Positions 51,559 to 60,125 of a stretch of DNA of 64,000 bases are shown one piece after another (within the stretch, counting starts at the first letter, position 1; each line of letters opens with the position of its first letter). Where the stretch lies: the NCBI RefSeq assembly GCF_030504625.1, contig NZ_JAUKWH010000010.1, positions 18,690 through 82,689 of the forward strand, written 5' to 3'. Both the position numbers and the translations under genes were made by a program. The stretch is from Neisseria sp. MVDL19-042950 (GTDB lineage: Bacteria > Pseudomonadota > Gammaproteobacteria > Burkholderiales > Neisseriaceae). The notes below the pieces were generated by a model. That model did no database searches. It was not told where the DNA came from and was given only the letters and a program-made list of their open reading frames with translations.

Positions 51559-53301
51559 TTAACGTTCGACAAACGGCGGCACGGCATACCGTATATAGGT
51601 AGGCGCGCGGCCGCTTATGCGGCCTTTGGGATTGAGAAACGCCAGTAGACGCTCTCCGCCTTGTTTAACCGATTCGAGAAAGATGCCGGCTTCCTGCTTC
51701 TGGCTGGATAGATGGCTGACGGTAAACAGCCATCCTTCGTGCGTTACCGTGTAATTGATGCCCAAGCCGCCCGCCGATGTGGGGGCGAAAGCGAAATTGA
51801 CGGTGTTCGCATCGTCGCCGAGGGTGGAGGTGGACAGAAAATCGGTAATGAAGGTTTTGTATCCTTCGTTGTGGAAGAATGCCGGCACGCGGCTGCATAC
51901 TTCTGGCACCATCAGTTGCAGCCCGAGCAGATGGCGGTTGGCTCCGCGCCCTTGCTTGGCGGCTTTGACCCGGGCTTTGTGTTCGGCGAGGGCGGCATCC
52001 AATGCCTCCCTGCCGGGTTGTTCGCGCAAAAGCCCTGCCACAAAAGCCAGCGATTCGTCGGAAATGGGGCGCACGCACTCCGTGCGGCCGCTCTTGAAAT
52101 GGCTGGCATCGACGGCTTCGTAGGTGTTGCGGACATCGCCGTAGGTGGAAAGCTGCGCATATTGCAGCAAAAACTGCATCAAGGCATCTTGGCTGATGCC
52201 TGCGGGAATACTGTGGCCGTTAAACGGAACGGTGATGCTGAGCACGCTCATTTTGGCGGCGCGGGCGGCATAGTTTTTCTGCCATTGCGCCCAATTGTGT
52301 TGCAGGGTTTCGTCCAACTGCCATTGGTAACGGTTGACCGCCGGTTGAATGGTTTTGCCGGCGGGTTTGTTTAGATGCTCCGCGGCACGCACGACGATGC
52401 CTTTGAGTGCGCCGCCGTCCTCCCAAGCATGTTCGCAATGCAGGAATAAACGTCGGGTAACGGTGTTGTAACAATAAGTGGCGGGTTTGTAACACCACAC
52501 GTTTTGTTGCGGCACGAAGGTGGCGAGGGCGAGGTCGGCATCGGCATCGAGGTCTTCTTGGTTGATGCTGATGTGGAATAGGTCGTTTTCGATATATTTG
52601 ACCAGCTCGGCATTATCGGCCTCCAAACGCAGGGTTTCGTATACGGCAGCGGTTTCGTCTCCGCCCAAATAGCAGGGAACGGCGACGGGGAAAGGGTTGT
52701 TGTCGGAGTCGGTCAGAATCTGCTCGAAAGCCTGTTTGAACGTATCGGGATGATAGGCTTCGAATTGCTCGTCGAGCGCGGTAATGCGGTAGTAAAAGCC
52801 GTTGTGCAATATCCCGATATGACGGCTGCCTTGCGGGGCGAAATGATAGCCGTCGGTTCCCTGACGGGGAACGCGGCAGGCTCCTTGCAGAATTTTCCAT
52901 TGCTCCATGCAGACGGGCGTGCCTTGCGGCGTTTTCGGTGTTGGAATGCGGTTGTGGCGGTAGTCGGCGCATACGGAAGCCAGTGCGGCAGTCCATTCCG
53001 CCGGCCCTTTGCCGAGCGTTTGAACGGCAAAACCGACATTGCTGGTTAGCGGAAGGGGAGTACGGGTTTTTAAATAGCTCTCCAGCCACGCATCAATCAG
53101 CCAGCTTTTTTCGGCGTTGTTATCAAATTTTTGAAGGGCCGCTTGCAGTTCGGGGCCTTTGCCGCGGGCGGATTTGAAATAGCGGGTGGCGGCTACGGTT
53201 TTTTTGTATTCTTCGTCGGTCAGCAGCGGCCGCACTTGTTTCAGATAACGTTTGCAGGTTTCGTTGAGATCGGGAATGGGCAAACGGGGGAGCGGGGGCA
53301 T
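51559..53301 (-). CDS. Carnitine/choline O-acyltransferase family protein
   Basis: A 580-residue enzyme of a family best known from eukaryotes (carnitine acetyl/palmitoyl transferases, choline acetyltransferase). The N-terminal LPRLPIPDLNETCKRYL matches animal enzymes. The catalytic histidine is H291 in CEHAWEDGG (CPT2 has the same HxWxDG pattern). TYEAVDASHFKSGRTE (about 393-408) and LLGLQL (about 458) are family signatures. The STST acyl/substrate loop is at 490-493. All hallmark residues are intact. Whether it uses carnitine, choline or another alcohol cannot be told. A DUS lies before the start. Confidence 0.88.
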   Translation of the reverse strand: MPPLPRLPIPDLNETCKRYLKQVRPLLTDEEYKKTVAATRYFKSARGKGPELQAALQKFDNNAEKSWLIDAWLESYLKTRTPLPLTSNVGFAVQTLGKGPAEWTAALASVCADYRHNRIPTPKTPQGTPVCMEQWKILQGACRVPRQGTDGYHFAPQGSRHIGILHNGFYYRITALDEQFEAYHPDTFKQAFEQILTDSDNNPFPVAVPCYLGGDETAAVYETLRLEADNAELVKYIENDLFHISINQEDLDADADLALATFVPQQNVWCYKPATYCYNTVTRRLFLHCEHAWEDGGALKGIVVRAAEHLNKPAGKTIQPAVNRYQWQLDETLQHNWAQWQKNYAARAAKMSVLSITVPFNGHSIPAGISQDALMQFLLQYAQLSTYGDVRNTYEAVDASHFKSGRTECVRPISDESLAFVAGLLREQPGREALDAALAEHKARVKAAKQGRGANRHLLGLQLMVPEVCSRVPAFFHNEGYKTFITDFLSTSTLGDDANTVNFAFAPTSAGGLGINYTVTHEGWLFTVSHLSSQKQEAGIFLESVKQGGERLLAFLNPKGRISGRAPTYIRYAVPPFVER

Positions 53302-53424
53302 GTTTTCTCCTTTCAGACGGCCTGTCTTCGGTTAGTGGGAAACTGCATGGTAAAGGCGGCGGATTGCAGTTTGTCGGTAAATATCTGTCAGGCAGGGCGG
53401 CAGGCAAGCCGGTTGTGTTCTCCG

Positions 53425-54021
53425 TTAATTATTTTTTGATTGTTCCCGTAATGTTTTCAGATGGATTTTTACTTGTTCTACATTGTCGTGGCTGAACAGG
53501 CTTTCGATGTTTTTCCAAATGCTGTGGAAACCGTAGGGGCCTTGCAGCATTTCGGCTTTGGCTTGGTCGACCGTCCAGCCGTGGTAAACGATGCGGTACA
53601 TTCCCGAAATCAAGCCCGTGCGGTCCGCCCCGTGGTAACAGTGTACCAACACGGGGCCTTTTTTCTGTTGCTGCTCGATTAGAAACAGCGTTTGGGCAAT
53701 GTCTTGCGGGCGGATGCGCCATGTCAGCAGGGGGCTGTTGATTAAGGCGATATTGCGGTTTGCCAAAAGGGTGTCGTTGTTGTTGCGGTCGAAAAAGCGC
53801 AGGTTTACCACGCTTTTGATACCCAGTTTTTCAATCGTGGCCACATCGTCGTTTACCGGTTGTTCGCTGCGGAACAGCAAATGGTCGACGCGGTAGAGAT
53901 TGGCATCGCGTTTGACGACGGTGGCCCAGCCCAAAGGTTTGGTATTTGCGCCGGCAGGCAGTTGTTCCGCTCGAGCAAAACAGCTTAAGGCCAATACTAA
54001 GATGCTGAGTGTGATGCGCAT
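53425..54021 (-). CDS. Exported protein-tyrosine/dual-specificity phosphatase-like protein
   Basis: A 198-residue protein with a probable signal peptide (residues 1-18, LSILVLALSCFARA). The Cys-based phosphatase loop is HCYHGADRTG with catalytic C128 and R134. The YRVDHLLFRSEQP and GIKSVVNLR segments resemble the DSP/PTEN-like phosphatase fold. The start at 54021 was chosen because the signal peptide begins there; an upstream start at 54075 would bury it. It would act in the periplasm or outside the cell, where its substrate (phosphoprotein, phosphoinositide or polyphosphate) is unknown. Confidence 0.82.
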   Translation of the reverse strand: MRITLSILVLALSCFARAEQLPAGANTKPLGWATVVKRDANLYRVDHLLFRSEQPVNDDVATIEKLGIKSVVNLRFFDRNNNDTLLANRNIALINSPLLTWRIRPQDIAQTLFLIEQQQKKGPVLVHCYHGADRTGLISGMYRIVYHGWTVDQAKAEMLQGPYGFHSIWKNIESLFSHDNVEQVKIHLKTLREQSKNN

Positions 54022-54126
54022 ATAAAATTTCCGTTTCCCGTTTAAGCCGGATAAAAGTTTAAGCGGTTGTTGCAATAATATTCTATTTCCAATTAAAAAT
54101 GGGCTGCCGTTTGAAAATTCAAGATA

Positions 54127-54164
54127 AGGCCGTCTGAATGGCGTATCGGGTTTTCAGACGGCCT
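54127..54164. terminator. DUS inverted pair after the UbiH-family gene
   Basis: Opposed DUS lie 16 bases past the stop of the minus-strand monooxygenase gene, with a 14-base loop. Confidence 0.6.
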
Positions 54165-54179
54165 CCGAGGGCTTGGTGC

Positions 54180-55328
54180 TTATAGCCCCATCGCATGTTT
54201 GATCAAACGGTTTTTTACCGCCGGTGCGGCGTTGACCAGATTCAAGCCGGTGTTCCGCAGCCACGGCAGGGCAGGGAGGTTTTTACCGCCAAACAAATGA
54301 AACAGGCCGTCGCAGCCGAGCTGCATGGTGCGGACGGGTTCCAAACGGTTTCGGGCATATTGTTTCAAAAGTTGGTATGCGCCGATATCGGGTGCATTGC
54401 GGCTGATTTCAGCGAACTCGATCACGTCGCCGAATCCCAGATTGACACCTTGTCCGGCGAGCGGGTGGATGGTATGTGCCGCATCGCCCATCAATAAGAT
54501 GCGTTGTGCGACGGTGGATTCGGGGCGGCGCAGGATTAAGTTGAAAGCAAAAGCCGGCGAGAGCGGCGAAAGTTTGCCGAGTATGTTTTCGCCTTGCCGC
54601 GTAACCGCTGCGGCCAAATCTTCGGGGCCGAGGGAAGTCAGTTTTTCCGGTTCGCCCGTACTCCAAACGATGGAGATTTTTTTATCGGGCAGTGGCAGAT
54701 AAGCCAGCACTTCGCCGTTTTTAAACCATTGGAACGCTGTGCCGCAGTGGTCTTTTTCGGTATAAAAGTTCGCCACCACGCCATGATGGTGGTAGGGATT
54801 TTCTTTAACCTGAATACCTGCTTGGCCGCGCACCCATGAATTTGCACCGTCCGCCCCGATAATCAATTTGGCTTGCAGCGTTTTGCCGCTTTTCAAAGTA
54901 AGAGAGGCCGTCTGAATATTAGTTTCCAGTTTTTCGGCGGTTTCGGTAATAACGGGAATGCCCAATGTGCGGATTTGCCGCCACAAGCCGGCGAGCAGCC
55001 AGCGGTTTTCGGCAATGCAGGTCAAATGCGGCGCATGGATATCGGCGGCATTAAACTCAATGCGTCCGCCGTTGTCGCCGCGAACGTCCATGCGGGCAAC
55101 CGGCTGGATACGGCTTTCAGACGGCCAGACCTCAAGCGATTGCAAAAAGGATTGGTTGGCGGGGCTGACGGCATAAATGCGTGCGTCCCAGCCGTTTTCG
55201 AGCAGGGCGGCATCGGTTTCGGGAGGACGGATTTCCAAAAGGGCGACATCCCGTCCCTGCCGCTTGAGCGCAACGGCTGCCGCCGCACCGACGAGGCCGC
55301 CGCCGATAATCAGTATGTCGTAAGTCAT
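54180..55328 (-). CDS. UbiH/UbiF/COQ6-family FAD-dependent hydroxylase
   Basis: A 382-residue flavin monooxygenase of ubiquinone biosynthesis. The FAD-binding Rossmann motif is IIGGGLVGAAAAVAL (residues 5-19). The second FAD motif is GADGANSWVRGQ (about 162-173). The third is LMGDAAHTIHPLAGQGVNLGFGD (near 280-300). Which ring position it hydroxylates cannot be assigned. ATG 55328 was preferred to TTG 55340, four codons upstream, because the flavin motif then begins at the usual distance. It is divergent from surE. Confidence 0.88.
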   Translation of the reverse strand: MTYDILIIGGGLVGAAAAVALKRQGRDVALLEIRPPETDAALLENGWDARIYAVSPANQSFLQSLEVWPSESRIQPVARMDVRGDNGGRIEFNAADIHAPHLTCIAENRWLLAGLWRQIRTLGIPVITETAEKLETNIQTASLTLKSGKTLQAKLIIGADGANSWVRGQAGIQVKENPYHHHGVVANFYTEKDHCGTAFQWFKNGEVLAYLPLPDKKISIVWSTGEPEKLTSLGPEDLAAAVTRQGENILGKLSPLSPAFAFNLILRRPESTVAQRILLMGDAAHTIHPLAGQGVNLGFGDVIEFAEISRNAPDIGAYQLLKQYARNRLEPVRTMQLGCDGLFHLFGGKNLPALPWLRNTGLNLVNAAPAVKNRLIKHAMGL

Positions 55329-55512
55329 AATGATGGCCAAGTTGTGTTTGCAGTTGATTATACCTGTTTCAGACGGCCTATTCGGGTTTGGAGGGAATAC
55401 AATACAAATACAGGCCGTCTGAAAAATTTATCGGTTGGAAAATCAACAAAATTATGCCGATAAAACTTACCATTGGCAAAATAGACACTCCACGCGGCAA
55501 TCGGTAGAATTA

Positions 55513-55524
55513 ATGCCGTCTGAA
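55513..55524 (+). repeat. AT-type DUS upstream of surE
   Basis: ATGCCGTCTGAA is the AT-DUS form used by meningococci and gonococci. It is the only one noticed in the window, where AG-DUS prevails. It lies 14 bases before the surE start. Confidence 0.8.
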
Positions 55525-55537
55525 AATAAGGTAAGCC

Positions 55538-56290
55538 ATGAATATTCTGATTTGTAACGACGACGGTTATCTCGCCCCGGGGATTGCTATTTTGGCGCGT
55601 GTTGCGGCAGAGTTCGCCAACGTGCGCGTGGTCGCCCCCGAACGCGACCGCAGCGGCGTGAGCAATTCGCTTACGCTCGACCGGCCGCTGCATATCCGTC
55701 AAGCGGATAACGGCTTTTATTACGTGAGCGGCACACCTACCGACTGTATTCACCTCGGCTTGCACGCAATGCCCGAATTCAAGCCCGATTTGGTGCTTTC
55801 GGGTATCAACAATGGTGCCAATATGGGTGATGACACACTGTATTCGGGCACGGTCGCCGCCGCCACCGAAGCATTTCTGCTCGGAATCCCAGCCGTAGCG
55901 TTTTCCCTCAACGATTTTAGCGGCCGCTATTGGGAAACCGCCGAAAAAGCAGTTTGGATGATGCTGGAGCATTTGTTAAAGAATCCTCCCAAGCAGCCGG
56001 TTTTGTGGAATGTGAACATACCCGCCGTTGCGCCCGAAGATATTCAAGGATGCAGGATTACCCGTTTGGGGCGCAGACACCATGTGCAGAGTGTCGTGCC
56101 GACCCGCAATCCGCGCGGGGAATCGGTTTACTGGATCGGCCCGGCCGGAGATGTGTCCGACCGCGATGGCGGTACCGATTTTGCCGAAAGCGAAGCGGGC
56201 TATATCACCGTAACGCCGCTGCAAATCGATTTGACCGATTACGACGCTATGGCACGTGTAGCCGGTTTTTGGCAGGGGGTGATGCCGTGA
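55538..56290 (+). CDS. surE: 5'/3'-nucleotidase SurE
   Basis: A 250-residue metal-dependent nucleotidase/exopolyphosphatase acting on nucleoside monophosphates, a survival protein in stationary phase. The acidic metal site is in [14 protein letters not shown] (Asp8, Asp9). Conserved [22 protein letters not shown] lies near residues 87-108. It overlaps pcm by one base (TGATG), showing translational coupling, in the order surE-pcm-nlpD known from E. coli. Confidence 0.97.
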   Translation: MNILICNDDGYLAPGIAILARVAAEFANVRVVAPERDRSGVSNSLTLDRPLHIRQADNGFYYVSGTPTDCIHLGLHAMPEFKPDLVLSGINNGANMGDDTLYSGTVAAATEAFLLGIPAVAFSLNDFSGRYWETAEKAVWMMLEHLLKNPPKQPVLWNVNIPAVAPEDIQGCRITRLGRRHHVQSVVPTRNPRGESVYWIGPAGDVSDRDGGTDFAESEAGYITVTPLQIDLTDYDAMARVAGFWQGVMP

Positions 56291-56949
56291 TGCAAGCGAA
56301 TTGGACAGGCTTTGAAAACCGCCGCCGCCGCATGATTGAACGTTTGGCACGAATGGGCATCGGCGAGTATGTTTTGCAGGCGATGGACCGTGTACCGCGC
56401 CATCTTTTCGTTGAAGAAGCTCTGCAAACCCGCGCTTACGACGAAATGTCGCTACCGCTCGGTTTGGGGCAGACGATTTCCCAGCCTTACACCGTTGCCA
56501 AAATGACGGAGCTATTGTTGGGGAGTGCTCCACAAAACATGCGGCGGGTATTGGAAATCGGTACAGGCTGCGGCTATCAGACCGCCGTTCTTCTCGCATT
56601 GGATCTGCCGGAAATTTATTCGGTGGAGCGCTTGCGCCCGCTGCACGAACGTGCCAAGCAGCATTTGCGCGCGGCGGGATTGTTGGCCAAAGCACGCACG
56701 GTTTGCGGCGACGGCTATCTCGGATTGCCGGAAGTGGCTCCGTTCGACGGCATTCTGGTTACTGCCGCACCTTCCGAAATACCACTTGCATTATTGCAAC
56801 AGCTTGCCATCGGAGGGCGCATGGTGTTGCCGCTTGACGAAGGCGGCATACAATACCTGTGGCTGATTGAAAAAACGCCTCAGGGATACCGCGAAACCTG
56901 TGTGCAGGAAGCCAACTTTGTACCGTTAGTCAGCGGTATGGATACTTAA
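56290..56949 (+). CDS. pcm: Protein-L-isoaspartate O-methyltransferase
   Basis: A 219-residue repair enzyme that methylates isoaspartyl residues in aged proteins. AdoMet motif I is VLEIGTGCGYQTAVLA (about residues 80-95). The motif preceding it is LPLGLGQTISQPY, the hallmark of the family. The frame remains open far upstream, but ATG 56290, overlapping the surE stop, gives the normal length and N-terminus. Confidence 0.96.
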   Translation: MQANWTGFENRRRRMIERLARMGIGEYVLQAMDRVPRHLFVEEALQTRAYDEMSLPLGLGQTISQPYTVAKMTELLLGSAPQNMRRVLEIGTGCGYQTAVLLALDLPEIYSVERLRPLHERAKQHLRAAGLLAKARTVCGDGYLGLPEVAPFDGILVTAAPSEIPLALLQQLAIGGRMVLPLDEGGIQYLWLIEKTPQGYRETCVQEANFVPLVSGMDT

Positions 56950-57032
56950 ATCCTAAAGACTTGAGAGCAAGGCATAATTTGATTATGATATGCCGCGATT
57001 CCGAATTCAAACCAAACAGAAGGTAAGAAAAT

Positions 57033-57980
57033 ATGTTGAAAAAAACCGCATTTCACACCGGTTCGGCTGCCCTGATTTTAATGTTGGGTGCCTGTTCATG
57101 GCTTCAGCAGCCCGCAGCTCCCGTTACGGCTGGCACGTCAGGTTCGGTATCTTCGCAAACCGGTAAAAACAATCCGTATGGCGCAACACCTTACGAGCCG
57201 AATGCGGCGGGCACAAGCGCTGCTACGCCCGAGCCTTATACTCCGCCTCCCGCCAGCAGTGCTCCGGTAAGCAGCGGTGGCGGTGCTTACATACCTTCTA
57301 ATGCACCAGTCGACATCAATGCCGCTACCCACACTGTTGTGCGCGGCGACACGGTTTACAATATCGCCAAACGCTACAATATTACTCAAGACAACGTGCG
57401 CGAATGGAATAATCTGGCCGACAACACCATCAGCGTAGGCCAAACCCTGCGTGTGAAACCCGCAGGCTACGTTGCTCCTGCCGGCACGGCTTCAGCTTCT
57501 ACTCCTGCTCCCGCTCCTGCATCTAAACCCGCTCCGGTTGCAACGCCGGCCAAACCCGCTCCCGCCGCCGAACCTGTGAAGACTCCGACCGTATCGACGG
57601 GCAGTACGCGCACCGTTTCCGGCATTACTTGGCAGCGTCCTACCGCGGGTAACATCATCACTCAATTCGGCGGCAGCAGCAAAGGCGTGGATATTGCAGG
57701 CACTGCGGGGCAAGCTGTGGTTTCGGCTGCCGACGGTAAGGTGGTTTATGCCGGTTCCGGACTGCGCGGTTACGGTAATCTGGTTATCATTCAGCACAAT
57801 ACCACTTTCCTAACTGCTTACGGTCACAATCAAAATCTGTTGGTAAAAGAAGGCCAGACTGTGAAACGCGGCCAAACAATCGCGCGTATGGGCAATACCG
57901 ATGCCGACCGTGTTAAACTTCATTTTGAAGTGCGTCAAAGCGGCAAACCTGTGAATCCTACTCAGTTTGTTGCATTTTAA
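57033..57980 (+). CDS. nlpD: NlpD-like murein hydrolase activator lipoprotein
   Basis: A 315-residue outer-membrane lipoprotein. The lipobox is LGAC (Cys21). A Pro/Ser/Ala-rich segment, a LysM domain (about 103-148, HTVVRGDTVYNIAKRYNI) and an Ala/Pro spacer precede a LytM/M23 domain (from about 200). The M23 domain has SKGVDIAG where active enzymes have HxGxD, so one zinc ligand is missing, exactly as in E. coli NlpD. It should activate an amidase (AmiC) at the septum and not cut itself. Unlike in E. coli, no rpoS follows. Confidence 0.93.
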   Translation: MLKKTAFHTGSAALILMLGACSWLQQPAAPVTAGTSGSVSSQTGKNNPYGATPYEPNAAGTSAATPEPYTPPPASSAPVSSGGGAYIPSNAPVDINAATHTVVRGDTVYNIAKRYNITQDNVREWNNLADNTISVGQTLRVKPAGYVAPAGTASASTPAPAPASKPAPVATPAKPAPAAEPVKTPTVSTGSTRTVSGITWQRPTAGNIITQFGGSSKGVDIAGTAGQAVVSAADGKVVYAGSGLRGYGNLVIIQHNTTFLTAYGHNQNLLVKEGQTVKRGQTIARMGNTDADRVKLHFEVRQSGKPVNPTQFVAF

Positions 57981-57995
57981 TAAGTAATTTTTCTA

Positions 57996-58041
57996 GGAAG
58001 GCCGTCTGAAAACACGAATTTGGGTTTTCAGACGGCCTTTT
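57996..58041 (+). terminator. DUS terminator after nlpD
   Basis: An inverted DUS pair (57999-58038) with a 16-base loop, extended by AA/TT and followed by TT. A second, imperfect pair (about 58067-58098) follows. Confidence 0.68.
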
Positions 58042-58269
58042 CTTAAAATAAGAAAAGAATGTTACGAGGCCGTCTGAAACGAGTTTTCAAACGGCCTCAT
58101 GTGTCGGTTTATAAGAATGCCGGTAAACCGTTGCCTGTTGAGCCTTTGGCTATTCCTACGCGTTGCCGTTTTGAAAAATAAATTAACTTTTACGGCTATT
58201 TATGAGTAACAAAATAGTTGGCTATAATTGCCCCATTTTTATAACTGTATAATAAATTTAGGGAAATAC
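58042..58269. other. Upstream region of the Na/Pi transporter gene
   Basis: It holds the second, imperfect DUS pair and a TATAAT box (58223-58228) about 42 bases before the gene, with a weak -35. No coding content. A TTG start at 58228 for the transporter was rejected in favour of ATG 58270. Confidence 0.45.
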
Positions 58270-60042
58270 ATGAGAAACGTCTGGAAGCCATTGTTAGTTG
58301 CCTTATTGCTCACTGTGTTGGCTTATAGTTTTTGGTATAGCGCGCCTTGGCTGAAGCTCTGCTACGGTTTGGCCTTATTTCTGTTCGGTATGCAGTGTAT
58401 TGAAGAAGGTTTGCATAATACGGCCGGTGGTACATTGGAGCGGTTGATGGCGAAAAGCACCGCAACGCCGGGCAAAGGTTTGTTTTTCGGTATAGTTGCC
58501 ACTTTTATTTTGCAATCCAGCACCTTGGTGTCTTTGCTGACGATTGCCTTTTTGAGTACCGGTTTAATTACGTTGGCCGGCGGGATCGCTGTAATTTTAG
58601 GTACGAACTTAGGAGCGACCAGCGGCATTTGGCTGTTGGCCATGGCGGGGCAGAGCATCAGCTTGAGTCCTATTGCCATACCCATGCTGGTGTTCGGCAT
58701 TCTGGCAGGGTTTTTCAATAGCAAAGCCAAAGCCGTCGGAAGAGTGTTGGTAGGTATTTCACTGATTTTTATCGGAATTGATGCCATTAAAAACGGCTTC
58801 CAAGATTTGGGCGGGCAGGTGGACTTTGCTTCTATTCAGGTGAGCGGCGTGGCAGAAATTGCCATTTTCAGCGGTATAGGTTTGCTGTTGACGATTGTTT
58901 TGCAATCTTCACATGCCACATTGATTCTTACTTTAGCGGCTTTGGCCGGCGGACAAATCAGCTTGGCGCAAGGTTTTGCCATTGCGGTCGGTTCTAACGT
59001 GGGCAGTAGCATTTCAACCGCTTTTGTCGGCATGCTCGGCAGTGAATGGAGCGGCCAGCGTTTGGCATTGGCACATCTGCTGTTTAACGTGGTTACCGCA
59101 GTGTTGTCATTGTTGCTGTGGTTGCCGCTAACCAAATTCGTAACGTTGCTTGCCGCATGGACAGGCATGGGTGCGCTATTGCAACTGGCTTTATTTCACA
59201 CGTTATTCAACGGCTTGGGGCTCGCGGTATTTTGGAAGTTGCAAAATCAACTTGCGGGGAAACTTCTGCGATGGTTGCCGGAAAAAGCAGAAGCCGAATT
59301 GTTGCCGGAAGACAGCAAGCCCGTCCGCGCCCGTTATTTGAACGACAATATGCTGCGTGCAGGAGATACGGCTTTGCGGGCGGTGTTTAAGGAAATCAAA
59401 CACCTGAGCGCGTTGAGCTTGGAAGTTATCTGCCATGTGCTGTTTATACCGGCGGAGCGGTTATATCAGAGTAATGTCAATCCGGATGAAGAATTGCCTC
59501 CCCCCGAGCCGCCGCTGCATTTGGATGTTCAGGCGTATTATGAAAGCCAAGTGAAGCCTCTATACAGTGATGTGTTGGACTTTACCAGCAAAATCGATAT
59601 TGACGGTGCAGAACAGCAGCAACGGCTCACTACGGCACATATGGCAGCGTTTAAAATGGTGGAAATTATTAAAGAAAGCAAGCATTTGCAGAAGAATATG
59701 CAGATTTATTTGCAGCAGCCCGATTCGCCGGCATTTAACGACTATATGCGTTTGCGCCGCCATTTGTTTAAAACGTTAATCTTATTCCGCCGTGTTACGG
59801 CATTGCCCATCAATACCCCGGAATGGGAGGAAGAAGTGGATAAATTTTCCAAACATATTGATTCTTTGGAAAATCTTCGCGCCCGTATATTGGTAAAACT
59901 GCGTAATAAGCGAATTAGCGGCTGGCAAACTTCTTCGTTGATGAATGATATCAACTATGCACGCCGTATCGGTTGGGGAATGCAGGAAATTATCCATACG
60001 GCCGATTTGGATTTCTCATCGAAAGAGCAGCTTGCAGCATGA
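58270..60042 (+). CDS. Na/Pi-cotransporter family protein with PhoU-like tail
   Basis: A 590-residue inner-membrane transporter of the NptA/YjbB (PNaS) family, for sodium-driven phosphate movement. Two inverted repeats carry the family motifs: LQSSTLVSLL with GTNLGATSG, and LQSSHATLIL with GSNVGSSIST. The C-terminal 230 residues are a helical PhoU-like domain, suggesting control by phosphate status. ATG 58270 follows AGGGAAA and gives the usual N-terminus. The family can import or export phosphate; direction is not predictable here. Confidence 0.88.
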   Translation: MRNVWKPLLVALLLTVLAYSFWYSAPWLKLCYGLALFLFGMQCIEEGLHNTAGGTLERLMAKSTATPGKGLFFGIVATFILQSSTLVSLLTIAFLSTGLITLAGGIAVILGTNLGATSGIWLLAMAGQSISLSPIAIPMLVFGILAGFFNSKAKAVGRVLVGISLIFIGIDAIKNGFQDLGGQVDFASIQVSGVAEIAIFSGIGLLLTIVLQSSHATLILTLAALAGGQISLAQGFAIAVGSNVGSSISTAFVGMLGSEWSGQRLALAHLLFNVVTAVLSLLLWLPLTKFVTLLAAWTGMGALLQLALFHTLFNGLGLAVFWKLQNQLAGKLLRWLPEKAEAELLPEDSKPVRARYLNDNMLRAGDTALRAVFKEIKHLSALSLEVICHVLFIPAERLYQSNVNPDEELPPPEPPLHLDVQAYYESQVKPLYSDVLDFTSKIDIDGAEQQQRLTTAHMAAFKMVEIIKESKHLQKNMQIYLQQPDSPAFNDYMRLRRHLFKTLILFRRVTALPINTPEWEEEVDKFSKHIDSLENLRARILVKLRNKRISGWQTSSLMNDINYARRIGWGMQEIIHTADLDFSSKEQLAA

Positions 60043-60046
60043 AAGC

Positions 60047-60078
60047 AGGCCGTCTGAAAAGCATCTTTCAGACGGCCT
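60047..60078 (+). terminator. DUS hairpin after the Na/Pi transporter gene
   Basis: An inverted DUS pair directly after the stop codon, separating the gene from tilS. Confidence 0.6.
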
Positions 60079-60125
60079 CCGCGATATAATACCGACTTAA
60101 CACCTCAAATCATTGTTTCCGACTC

